Assembly (NCBI GenBank): GCA_022843175.1
Contig: JALHOE010000003.1
Coordinates: 1 to 64,000 of the forward strand
Direction: 5' to 3'
From: Deltaproteobacteria bacterium
Lineage (GTDB): Bacteria; Myxococcota_A; Polyangia; Polyangiales; JADJMO01
DNA: 64,000 bases
Each line of letters opens with the position of its first letter. Positions within the stretch are counted from its first letter, which is position 1. Of the stretch, positions 34,824-42,986 are shown piece by piece. A program made the translations under genes and the position numbers. The notes below the pieces were generated by a model. That model saw only the letters and a list, made by a program, of their open reading frames with translations. It was not told the DNA's origin and ran no database searches.

Positions 34824-37800
34824 ATGGCCGCCCTCTCCGCCATCGTCGCTTGGTCGCTGAAGCACCGGGCGGTCGTCCTCGTCCTAACCGCGCTACTCGT
34901 ACTGGTTGGTCTTCAATCGGCGCATTCGTTGCCGATCGATGCCGTACCCGACGTCACCAACGTGCAGGTGCAGATCATCACCACCGCACCTGCGCTCTCG
35001 CCGGTCGAGATCGAGCAGTACATCACAGTGCCGGTCGAGCGCGCGATGGGAGGCCTTCCGCGAGCGACGCAGGTCCGCTCGATTTCGAAGCCCGGGATCT
35101 CGGTGGTGACGATCGTCTTTCGCGACGACACGCCGATCTACTTCGCGCGTCAGCTGGTCAACGAACGAATGCGCGACGTTCAGGAGGCGGTGAAGCACGG
35201 CAAGCCCGACATGGGCCCGATCAGCAGCGGCCTCGGCGAGATCTTTCAGTTCGTCGTTCGCAACGAGGGCATGAACGCCATGCAGCTCCAAGAGGTGCTG
35301 AAGTGGCAGATTGCCCCCGCGCTGCGGGCGGTGCCCGGCATCGTCGAGGTCAACGCGTTCGGCGGAGAGGAACGCCAGTACCAAATCGTTCTCGATCCCA
35401 AGCGCCTGCAAGCGTCGGGTCTCTCGGTGATGCAGGTCGTTGGGGCGCTCAAAAAGTCCAACGCCAACGCGGGCGGCGGCTATTTGGAGCACGATCGCGA
35501 GCAGGTCGTGATCGGCACCGACGGCCTGGTCAAGAGCCTCGACGACCTTCGGCGCGTCGTCATCGGTGCCACGCCGCAAGGTACGCCAATCACAGTCGCG
35601 ACCGTCGGCGACGCACGCTTCGGCGCGCGGCTTCGTCTCGGAGCTGCGACCAAGGATGGGAAGGGCGAGGTCGTGATCGGCGTTGCGATGATGCTCCTCG
35701 GGGAGAACTCGCGCACCGTGACCGAGGCGGTCAAAACGAAGCTCGCCTCGCTGCAGGCATCGCTGCCGCCGGGGACCAGGGTCGAGTCGTTCTACGACCG
35801 CTCGGTCCTGGTCAATCGCACGATGAGCACCGTTGCCCGGAATCTTATCGAGGGCGCCCTGCTCGTCATCGCCGTGCTGTTTCTCTTGCTCGGCGATGTA
35901 CGTGCGGGCTTGATCGTCGCGCTCACCATCCCCTTGTCGCTGCTCTTCGCGGTGACCGCGATGAACGCCTTCGGCCTGTCCGGAAACCTGATGAGTCTCG
36001 GCGCGATCGACTTCGGTCTGCTGGTCGACGGGGCCGTCATCATCGTGGAGAACGCCGTCCGACGGGTAGATCTGCGCCAGAGAGAGCTCGAACGGGAGCT
36101 CGGCGACGAGGAACGAGTCGACGTGGTGCGCGAAGCCACGATCGAGGTGCGCGCCGCCAGCGTCTACGGCGAGGCCATCATCGCGATCGTGTACTTCCCG
36201 ATCCTCGCGTTGAGCGGCATCGAGGGGAAGCTGTTTCGCCCGATGGCGACGACCGTGCTCCTCGCGCTCGCCGGCGCATTCATCTTCTCGCTGACAACTG
36301 TGCCGGTGCTCGCCAGCCTCGCGGTGCGGCGAAAGGTGGCCGCCGCGCACGACGAGACGTGGATCGTGCGCAAGGTGCACGCCGCGTTCCTGCCTGCGCT
36401 GTCGTGGGCGATGCGTGCTCGGTTCGCGACCATCGGCGTCTCGGTCCTGGCCTTCGCCGCCGCCATCACCCTGTTCACTCGCATCGGGGCGGAGTTCGTG
36501 CCGCAGCTCGACGAAGGCGATTTGCTGGTCGAGGCGCGCCGTTTGCCCGGCGTATCCCTTACGCAGTCCGTGCAGCTCGACGGGCGAATGCAGAAGGCCG
36601 TGCTGGAGATTCCCGAGGTGCTCCATGCAGTTGGGCGCGCGGGCGCGCCGGCGATCGCCAACGATCCGATGGGCATCGAGCAGACCGATCTGTACCTCAA
36701 CCTCAAGGAGCGCGGTTCGTGGCGACCGGGTCTAACGCGAGACGCCCTCATCCGAGTAATCACCGAGAAGCTGGAGCAGCGCGTGCCCGAGGTCGGCGTT
36801 GGCATCTCCCAGCCGATCCAGATGCGAACCAACGAGCTCATAGCCGGAGTCCGGTCAGACGTTGCCGTCCTCCTGTACGGGAGCGATCTCGACCAGCTCG
36901 CAAAGCTGGGCGCAGCGATCGCCGACATCGCGGGTAAGGTGCCGGGTGCCGTCGATGTGCGCCTCGAGCAAGTCGCGGGGCTTCGATATCTCCGTGTTGT
37001 TCCGGACCGTGCGCGTCTCGCGCGCTACGGCCTCACGATCGAGGACGTTAATGTCGTCACCGAGACGATGGCGGTCGGCCACCCCGTCGGCGAGGTGCTG
37101 GAGGGGGACCGCCGATTCGAGATGGTCGTGCAGTCGGGGCACGAGTTCGTGGGCGACTTGGAGCCGCTGCGAGCGCTGCCTCTACGCTCGCTGAGCGGAC
37201 AGATCGTGCCGCTCGGCGACGTCGCAACGCTCGCCTTCACGACCGGCCCTGCGCAAATCAGCCGCGAGAATCAATCACGGCGCATCACTGTCGAGTTCAA
37301 CGTGCGCGGTCGTGATCTCCTCACGGTCGTTCGCGAGGTCGAGGCGCGAATCGCTCGGGAGGTGTCGCTCCCCAGCGCTTACCGAATCGAGGTCGGTGGC
37401 CAGTTCGAGCACTACCTCGACGCCCGCTCTCGGCTCGTTGTCGTGGTTCCGCTCTCGCTGGCGTTCATCTTCTTTCTGCTGTTCGTGGCGACTGACTCGC
37501 TCCGCAGCGCGGCTGTGATCTTCCTTGGCGTTCCCTTCGCCGTCGTCGGCGGCGTAGTGGCACTCGCTCTGCGCGGGATGCCGTTCTCGATCTCGGCCGG
37601 CATCGGATTCATCGCGTTGTTCGGCGTCGCAGTCCTCAACGGGTTGGTCCTGGTCTCCTTTGCTCGTCACCTCGAAGCAGAGGGAATGAATCCCATCGAA
37701 TCGATGCGCCGGGCTGCAGAGCTTCGACTCCGGCCGGTCCTCATGACCGGGCTCGTCGCGGCGCTCGGCTTTCTCCCGATGGCGCTCTCCAGTGCGCCGG

Positions 37801-37934
37801 GGTCAGAGGTTCAACGGCCGCTGGCGACCGTCGTCATCGGCGGCCTGCTCAGCGCCACGCTCCTCACACTGCTCGTTCTGCCGGTCGTCGACGCGGTGAC
37901 GCGCGGCCGCAATGTTCCGCCGAGGTCCGCATGA
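34824..37934 (+). CDS. czcA: Heavy-metal RND pump, CzcA family
   Basis: A 1036-residue proton-driven pump. It starts AALSAIVAWSLKHRAVVLVL and has the signatures LPIDAVPDVTNVQVQIITTA and, in helix 4, DFGLLVDGAVIIVENAVRR (the HME1 form of Zn/Co/Cd pumps, with two relay Asp). The periplasmic docking and porter domains are complete and the C-terminus ends in a helix plus Arg-rich tail. The family expels Zn2+, Co2+, Cd2+ or Ni2+; the exact ion cannot be read from sequence. Overlaps the downstream outer membrane factor by 4 bases (ATGA). Confidence 0.95.
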   Translation: MAALSAIVAWSLKHRAVVLVLTALLVLVGLQSAHSLPIDAVPDVTNVQVQIITTAPALSPVEIEQYITVPVERAMGGLPRATQVRSISKPGISVVTIVFRDDTPIYFARQLVNERMRDVQEAVKHGKPDMGPISSGLGEIFQFVVRNEGMNAMQLQEVLKWQIAPALRAVPGIVEVNAFGGEERQYQIVLDPKRLQASGLSVMQVVGALKKSNANAGGGYLEHDREQVVIGTDGLVKSLDDLRRVVIGATPQGTPITVATVGDARFGARLRLGAATKDGKGEVVIGVAMMLLGENSRTVTEAVKTKLASLQASLPPGTRVESFYDRSVLVNRTMSTVARNLIEGALLVIAVLFLLLGDVRAGLIVALTIPLSLLFAVTAMNAFGLSGNLMSLGAIDFGLLVDGAVIIVENAVRRVDLRQRELERELGDEERVDVVREATIEVRAASVYGEAIIAIVYFPILALSGIEGKLFRPMATTVLLALAGAFIFSLTTVPVLASLAVRRKVAAAHDETWIVRKVHAAFLPALSWAMRARFATIGVSVLAFAAAITLFTRIGAEFVPQLDEGDLLVEARRLPGVSLTQSVQLDGRMQKAVLEIPEVLHAVGRAGAPAIANDPMGIEQTDLYLNLKERGSWRPGLTRDALIRVITEKLEQRVPEVGVGISQPIQMRTNELIAGVRSDVAVLLYGSDLDQLAKLGAAIADIAGKVPGAVDVRLEQVAGLRYLRVVPDRARLARYGLTIEDVNVVTETMAVGHPVGEVLEGDRRFEMVVQSGHEFVGDLEPLRALPLRSLSGQIVPLGDVATLAFTTGPAQISRENQSRRITVEFNVRGRDLLTVVREVEARIAREVSLPSAYRIEVGGQFEHYLDARSRLVVVVPLSLAFIFFLLFVATDSLRSAAVIFLGVPFAVVGGVVALALRGMPFSISAGIGFIALFGVAVLNGLVLVSFARHLEAEGMNPIESMRRAAELRLRPVLMTGLVAALGFLPMALSSAPGSEVQRPLATVVIGGLLSATLLTLLVLPVVDAVTRGRNVPPRSA

Positions 37935-39136
37935 AGAAGCGATCGTTTCTCTGCATGTCACTTTTGTTCTGGGCGGCATCTGCGAGCGCCGATCCGGTGC
38001 TCGACCGGGCGGAGGTTCTGCGTCGGGCCCAGAAGAGTGCGCCCGTCCTCGCCATCGCCGGAGCGCGCGTCGCTCAGACGAAGGCTTCGATCAACGGCAC
38101 CTCTCTCGTCTCTCTCGAGAACCCGACCGTTTTCCTGCTCGGAGGTGTGCGGTTCGGCGACCCAAAGACACCTGAGTTCCGAGGTCAGCTCGCGGTGCCG
38201 TTCGACCTCGGCGGCCGTCCTTCGGCACGACGCGAGACCGCCGAGGCCTCCGTCCGAGTCGCCGCGGCGGAAGCGGAGGACACGGCTCGGCTAACGGCGC
38301 GCGAGGCGCTCATGCGGTGGGCTCGGGCCGTGCGTGACACCAAGATGCTCGCGCTCGCACGAGACCGCCTGAAGATCGCCGAGGCGCTCCTCGACGCGGC
38401 GAAGAAGCGCGTCGCGGCGAAGGATCTCGGCACCGGTGACGTGGCGCTCCTCGAGCTCGAACGCGCTCGGGATGCCGCCGCCGTGGCGCAGGCGGTGGGC
38501 AACGCGCAGTCGAGCGCGATCCTGCTCGGTGCGTTCATCGGCGCTCCCGGAGACCCGACGGTGTCCGGTGAGCTCGTCGACGAGGCACCGATGCCAACGC
38601 TCGAGTCCCTTCTCGCAGCGGTCGACAAGCGCCCCGACGTGCGCGCTGTGTCCGCTGAGATCATCGAGGCTCGCGCGCGCTCGGGGCTCGCCAAGGCCGA
38701 CCGTTGGCCCACGCTGAATCTTGTTGGCACGTACGAGTACCACGAGTCCACGAACTTCGTTCTCGTTGGTCTCTCGATGCCGATCCCGGTGTTCAACGCC
38801 AACACGCAGACAGTTGCAACCACCACCGCAGCGATCGACGTGGCGAACGCGCGGCTGGAGGCTGCACGCGCGATGGCGCTCGGCGAAATTCGTGCAGCCT
38901 GGAAGCGTTGGTCGGCCGCGCGCGAGGCGCTCACTACCATCCGGGCAACCGCTGCGCCGGCCGCGGCAGCGATCGACGCGACCGCGCAGTCATTCCTCGC
39001 GGGCAAGTCCTCTATCGTCGAGGTGCTCCTTGTGCGACGCGTGGCCAACGAGGCGGCGGTGGACCGCATCGCTGCGGAGCTCACGTTCGCCGAGTCACGA
39101 ATAGAGCTCGATGCCTCCGCCGGGAGGTTGCCGTGA
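37931..39136 (+). CDS. czcC: Outer membrane efflux protein (CzcC/TolC-like)
   Basis: A 401-residue outer membrane factor with a signal peptide (MKKRSFLCMSLLFWAASASA). It has two copies of the TolC repeat (from VLRRAQKSAPVLAIAGARVA and from LESLLAAVDKRPDVRAVSAE), with SLENPTVFLLGG and LVGLSMPIPVFNANTQT at the equatorial loops. It completes the CBA pump. The start overlaps the pump stop (ATGA) and its stop overlaps the CDF start (GTGA), so translation is coupled through the whole operon. Confidence 0.92.
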   Translation: MKKRSFLCMSLLFWAASASADPVLDRAEVLRRAQKSAPVLAIAGARVAQTKASINGTSLVSLENPTVFLLGGVRFGDPKTPEFRGQLAVPFDLGGRPSARRETAEASVRVAAAEAEDTARLTAREALMRWARAVRDTKMLALARDRLKIAEALLDAAKKRVAAKDLGTGDVALLELERARDAAAVAQAVGNAQSSAILLGAFIGAPGDPTVSGELVDEAPMPTLESLLAAVDKRPDVRAVSAEIIEARARSGLAKADRWPTLNLVGTYEYHESTNFVLVGLSMPIPVFNANTQTVATTTAAIDVANARLEAARAMALGEIRAAWKRWSAAREALTTIRATAAPAAAAIDATAQSFLAGKSSIVEVLLVRRVANEAAVDRIAAELTFAESRIELDASAGRLP

Positions 39137-40023
39137 GCGGAGGGCACGATCACTCGCACCGCGGTGCGAATAAGAAGCGAATGGCCATCGCTCTGGGCCT
39201 TACCTCCGCGTATTTGATCGCCGAGGTCATTGGGGCGATCGTTACGCGAAGCCTCGCGTTGCTCGCCGACGCCGGCCACATGCTCACAGATGTGGCGGGG
39301 ATAGCGCTCGCGCTCTTCGCAATGAGATTCGCCGAGAAGCCAGCCACCCCCGAGAGGACTTACGGCTACCACCGCGTCGAGATCGTCGCCGCGCTCGCGA
39401 ACGCGGTGACGCTGATCCTGATCTCGCTCTACGTCCTCTACGAGGCGGTGCTGCGCTTTCGCACGCCGGTCGCGGTGGCCGGAAAGCCGATGCTGTTCGT
39501 CGCGGCGATCGGCTTGGTCGTGAACCTGATCGCGCTCTCAGTCCTTCGCGGAGGCTCGCAGGACAGCCTGAACATGAAGGGCGCCTACTTCGAGGTGCTC
39601 TCCGACATGCTCACCTCGGTGGGCGTGATCATTGCGGCGGTCGTGGTCCTCACGACCGGCTGGACGTACATCGATCCGTTGGTGTCGGCGGGCATCGGCT
39701 TGTTCATCTTTCCCCGCACATGGCGATTGCTGAAGGAGGCCGTCGGCGTGCTCCTCGAGGGCACGCCGGCCGACGTCAACATCACGGCGCTCCGCGAAGC
39801 GATGGCGTCGGTGGCGGGCGTCTCCGACGTGCATGATCTCCACGTGTGGAGCCTGACCTCGGGTGTGAACGCGATGAGCGCCCACGTCGTGCAGGCGGAC
39901 GGCGCACCGCACGACGTTGTCAGGGCGGCGGTGCGAGCTCGAGTGGCGAGCGACTTCAAGATCGCGCACGTGACGCTGCAGGTCGAGGCTTCAGCGTGCG
40001 GTGAGGAGCACCTGCACCTCTGA
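39133..40023 (+). CDS. czcD: CDF cation efflux protein (CzcD-like)
   Basis: A 296-residue cation diffusion facilitator starting at GTG 39133. His-rich N-terminus (GGHDHSHRGANKK), six membrane helices and a cytoplasmic C-terminal domain with SDVHDLHVWSLTSG. Helix 2 has the metal-site HMLTD (HxxxD). In helix 5 the usual HxxxD is ExxxD (YFEVLSDMLTSVG), which may change ion preference. It moves metal from cytoplasm to periplasm, where the RND pump can take it on. Confidence 0.93.
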   Translation: MSGGHDHSHRGANKKRMAIALGLTSAYLIAEVIGAIVTRSLALLADAGHMLTDVAGIALALFAMRFAEKPATPERTYGYHRVEIVAALANAVTLILISLYVLYEAVLRFRTPVAVAGKPMLFVAAIGLVVNLIALSVLRGGSQDSLNMKGAYFEVLSDMLTSVGVIIAAVVVLTTGWTYIDPLVSAGIGLFIFPRTWRLLKEAVGVLLEGTPADVNITALREAMASVAGVSDVHDLHVWSLTSGVNAMSAHVVQADGAPHDVVRAAVRARVASDFKIAHVTLQVEASACGEEHLHL

Positions 40024-40057
40024 AATCGAAGTGCCCGAGGAGAATCGCCCAGCCAAC

Positions 40058-40083
40058 TGTAAGAGCTCGGGCTGGGGCGCGTC
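40058..40083 (+). promoter_or_regulatory. ECF-type promoter, DUF3703 gene
   Basis: TGTAAG (40058-40063), 16 bases, CGTC (40080-40083), then TGCACC. Third copy of the element found at 33016 and 33063. The DUF3703 ATG is about 44 bases downstream. This makes the DUF3703/TPR genes part of the same predicted regulon. Confidence 0.62.
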
Positions 40084-40126
40084 TGCACCAGCAACGCACC
40101 TGGCGTGTGGAAGGTAGGAGAGAGCG

Positions 40127-40479
40127 ATGGACCAGCGAAGATTGGACGCCTTCGAACGTGAGCTCGCTGTCGGCATTGGCTTCATACACGCACGCGCCTT
40201 CGGCGATGCCTGGCATCACTCGAGCGGGCCGATGTTCTTGGCCAGCCCTCGGCGGTGTCGCACCTCCGATCTCACGTGGCGATGCTGCGATGCGCGTGGC
40301 GTGAGCGTGATTTTCGTGAAGTTGTCGGCCAGGTCGTTCGCGTGGTTCTCGCCGCGCCCGCTTCGCTCATCGGCCGCTACCCCGCGGGCAACTCGGGCCG
40401 TGCGCGCCTCAGCATGTTCGAGCCCGACCCGCGGCTGGCGGCCTCAATCGAAGAGGCTTTGGACGCGGGCTCTCGTTAG
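40127..40479 (+). pseudogene. DUF3703 protein with one frameshift
   Basis: The ATG at 40127 (GGAG upstream) gives MDQRRLDAFERELAVGIGFI, then HARAFGDAWHH in frame 2. At about 40219 one C seems lost: the continuing frame 1 reads LERADVLGQPSAVSHLRSHV, then WRERDFREVVGQVVRVVLAA and GRYPAGNSGRARLSMFEP, to a stop at 40479. That is a full DUF3703 domain. DUF3703 genes are recurrent neighbours of CDF and RND metal exporters. Mutation or sequencing error cannot be separated here. Confidence 0.75.
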
Positions 40480-40522
40480 GGCGATCTCGCTTTCGTCGCC
40501 CAACGCGGGTACGACTCGGCGG

Positions 40523-40945
40523 GTGTCTCGTGCCGTTCTCGTCGCAGTCCTGGTCGGTCTTGCGTCCGGTATCGGCGGCTTCGCCCTTGGCCGCTACACA
40601 CACATCTTCGAACGCCACGCGGCGGCTGACGCTGAGCTCGAAAAGCTTGTTGCGCGGGCCGAGAGCGCGCTCGTCGCAGAGCGGTTCGACGAGCCTGCGA
40701 ACGACAACGTGCTCGACGCGACGGATCAGATCCTGGCCAAGCGCCCCGACGACGCGCGCGCCAGCGAGCTACGTCTCCGCGCCGCCAACCGTTTGGTTCG
40801 CCGTGGCCTCTTGCGCAAGGCAAGCGGCGACCCGGCGGCGGCGCTCAAGGACTACAACCTTGCCGCACGCTTCACCCGCGCTGACCACGGGCTGCTGGAG
40901 GAGATCGAAGCCACCAAGCGTGATCTCGCCAAGCTCGGGAAGTGA
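40523..40945 (+). CDS. Membrane-anchored TPR-like protein
   Basis: A 140-residue protein starting at GTG 40523 with a single membrane anchor (SRAVLVAVLVGLASGIGGFA). It then has helical repeats resembling tetratricopeptides (LEKLVARAESALVAERFDEP, DDARASELRLRAANRLVRRG, GDPAAALKDYNLAARF). Such domains bind partners. Its place after DUF3703 suggests a link with metal export, but no direct evidence. Confidence 0.65.
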   Translation: MSRAVLVAVLVGLASGIGGFALGRYTHIFERHAAADAELEKLVARAESALVAERFDEPANDNVLDATDQILAKRPDDARASELRLRAANRLVRRGLLRKASGDPAAALKDYNLAARFTRADHGLLEEIEATKRDLAKLGK

Positions 40946-41105
40946 CTCCTCGACGTACGCGGCGCGTCGACCCTCATCTCTGCGCGACTACGACGCGGGC
41001 CCAAATAGCGGCTCCGTCGGTGGCTACCGACGCGCCCGCCGGAGACACCGGCGCGCCGGCACGATCCTTGGAACGGCGCGTGGTCGCCACCCGAGGAGGT
41101 CCCTT

Positions 41106-42986
41106 ATGATCCGCGCGCTCGCGTTCCACGCCGCTCTCTTCACCACGGTGCTCGCTGCATCGGCTGCATCCGCCGGGGTCGTCGCCGACGAGAACGGCAA
41201 GGCCGGCTTCGCCTACAACTGGACGGCGGGAAGCGACGGTTCAGCGCGGTTCGATGGCGTTGCCGACGTCTATCCGGCGCAGTGGTCGATCGCCGCGGGC
41301 GACACCGTCAAGCTCAAGGTCCGCTCGACGACGACCTACGACCTGCGCGTCTTCCGGCTCGGTTGGTACGGCGGCGCCGGCTCGCGCGAGGTGAAGGTCG
41401 TCACCGGACAGCCCGCGAGCCCTCAGCCGTATCCGATGGCGGACGCGAAGTTCGGAATGGCGGAGGCCAAGTGGAGCGATTCGGTTTCGATCGCTACGGA
41501 CAGCACCTGGCTCACCGGGCTCTACGTCGCCCGCGTCGAGCAGCCCTCGGGCAAGCAAGCCATCACGTTCTTCACGGTTCGCGATGATGGGATGGCGACC
41601 AAGCAGCCGATCCTTCTCGTCGTCGGCCTCGCGACCCACGCCGCGTATAACGCGTGGCCCGGCCCCGAGCGCGGCGGTAAGAGTCTCTACGGCTTCAATT
41701 CCAGTGCCGCGCACCCGAGCGACTCGATCGGCACGCTCACGCAGTCGGTTCAGGTGTCGCTCGATCGTCCGTTCTTCGTTGGCGGTGGCATCGCCGACGT
41801 GGGCGGCTACGAGTATCCGTACGTCCGCTGGCTCGAGAAGAACGGGTACGAGGTCGCGTACGCCACGGACGAGGACCTGCATCGCGATCCGAGCATCGCC
41901 AAGGGCCGCAAGGTCGTCACGTTCTCCGGCCATGAGGAGTACGTCAGCTGGCAGATGTTCGACAACGTGCTCGCTGCGCGCGACTCCGGCACGAACTTCC
42001 TCATCCTCAGCGGCGACACGTGGTCATGGCAGGTGCGCTTCGAGCCCGGATCAGGCGGGCCGCGCAGCACGATCGTCGGCTACAAGGAGAGCTGGGTCCG
42101 CGACCCGATGCAGAAGGAGGCGTTCTCGCTGAAGAGCGCCGGCAAGATTGAAGAGGCGAAGGCGAAGTACCGCCTCGTCACGCGCGGCTGGAAGAACCTC
42201 GAGCACGATCCCGCGAGCGGAATCGACGAGCGACGCCCGGGCATGCTGTTCACCGGCGTGCAGTCCTCGGGCATCATCCGCGACGCCGCGGGCAACCCCA
42301 AGCATGGCGGTCTCTATCCGTGGGCCGATCTCGTCGTCACCGATCCCTCGTTCTGGATGTTCGAGGGCACGGGTCTCAAGGCCGGGGAGACGATCCCGAA
42401 GGTCTTCGGGTACGAGGTCGATTCGACGCTCGCGAGCAGCACCGAGTTCGACAAGTTCCGTCAGCCCGGTCAGCGCGTCTTCGGGGCCATCAAGCAGGTC
42501 GACGACGGCAAGATCAAGGGCTCGGCGGCGTTCTATCGCACGTCGGGCGGAGCAGAGGTCGTGGCGATGGGCGCCATCTTCACCTCTTGGGCGCTGGACA
42601 ATTGGGCAGCGAAGACCGGCGGCGCGACCGACAGTCTCAACGCGAACTACGAGAAGATGATCAAGAATGCGCTCACGCGGTGGTCGGGGCCGACTGTCCC
42701 GCCCGAGCCCGCGCCGCCTCCGGATGGCGGCACCTTCGACGCGGGCCGAGAAGAGGATGCTGAACCGGTCGAGAAGGACGGCGGCACGTTCACCGAGCCG
42801 GGCGCCGATGGCGGGATTCCCGGGCCGGCTGCGGACTCCGGCGCGAATCCGGGCGCGACACCGCCGCCGACCGGCGACGACGGCGGAAGCTGTTCATATG
42901 GCGGGAGCACGTCCAACGCGCTCGCCTCGAGCGCGATCCTCGGCTTCGCGCTCGCCGCTGCCGCGCGTCGTCGTCGTCGCGCCTAG
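41106..42986 (+). CDS. DMFase-like (N,N-dimethylformamidase beta-type) secreted protein
   Basis: A 626-residue protein with a strong ribosome site (GAGGAGG, 41093-41099) and signal peptide (MIRALAFHAALFTTVLAASA). The large domain resembles the C-terminal domain of N,N-dimethylformamidase large subunits: RVFRLGWYGGAGSREVKV, THAAYNAWPGPERGGKSLYG, VVTFSGHEEYVSW. A Pro/Asp/Gly-rich linker precedes a MYXO-CTERM-like tail (GGSCSYGG, hydrophobic, RRRRRA). It is therefore exported and anchored or sorted. Enzymatic activity is unproven; the family name may not reflect the substrate. Confidence 0.75.
   Translation: MIRALAFHAALFTTVLAASAASAGVVADENGKAGFAYNWTAGSDGSARFDGVADVYPAQWSIAAGDTVKLKVRSTTTYDLRVFRLGWYGGAGSREVKVVTGQPASPQPYPMADAKFGMAEAKWSDSVSIATDSTWLTGLYVARVEQPSGKQAITFFTVRDDGMATKQPILLVVGLATHAAYNAWPGPERGGKSLYGFNSSAAHPSDSIGTLTQSVQVSLDRPFFVGGGIADVGGYEYPYVRWLEKNGYEVAYATDEDLHRDPSIAKGRKVVTFSGHEEYVSWQMFDNVLAARDSGTNFLILSGDTWSWQVRFEPGSGGPRSTIVGYKESWVRDPMQKEAFSLKSAGKIEEAKAKYRLVTRGWKNLEHDPASGIDERRPGMLFTGVQSSGIIRDAAGNPKHGGLYPWADLVVTDPSFWMFEGTGLKAGETIPKVFGYEVDSTLASSTEFDKFRQPGQRVFGAIKQVDDGKIKGSAAFYRTSGGAEVVAMGAIFTSWALDNWAAKTGGATDSLNANYEKMIKNALTRWSGPTVPPEPAPPPDGGTFDAGREEDAEPVEKDGGTFTEPGADGGIPGPAADSGANPGATPPPTGDDGGSCSYGGSTSNALASSAILGFALAAAARRRRRA

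Noticed and set aside
34893-36626. A 577-codon open frame on the minus strand
   Set aside because: It is antisense to the CzcA-like pump, has an Arg/His/Asp-rich low-order composition and no motifs; a GC-rich codon shadow.
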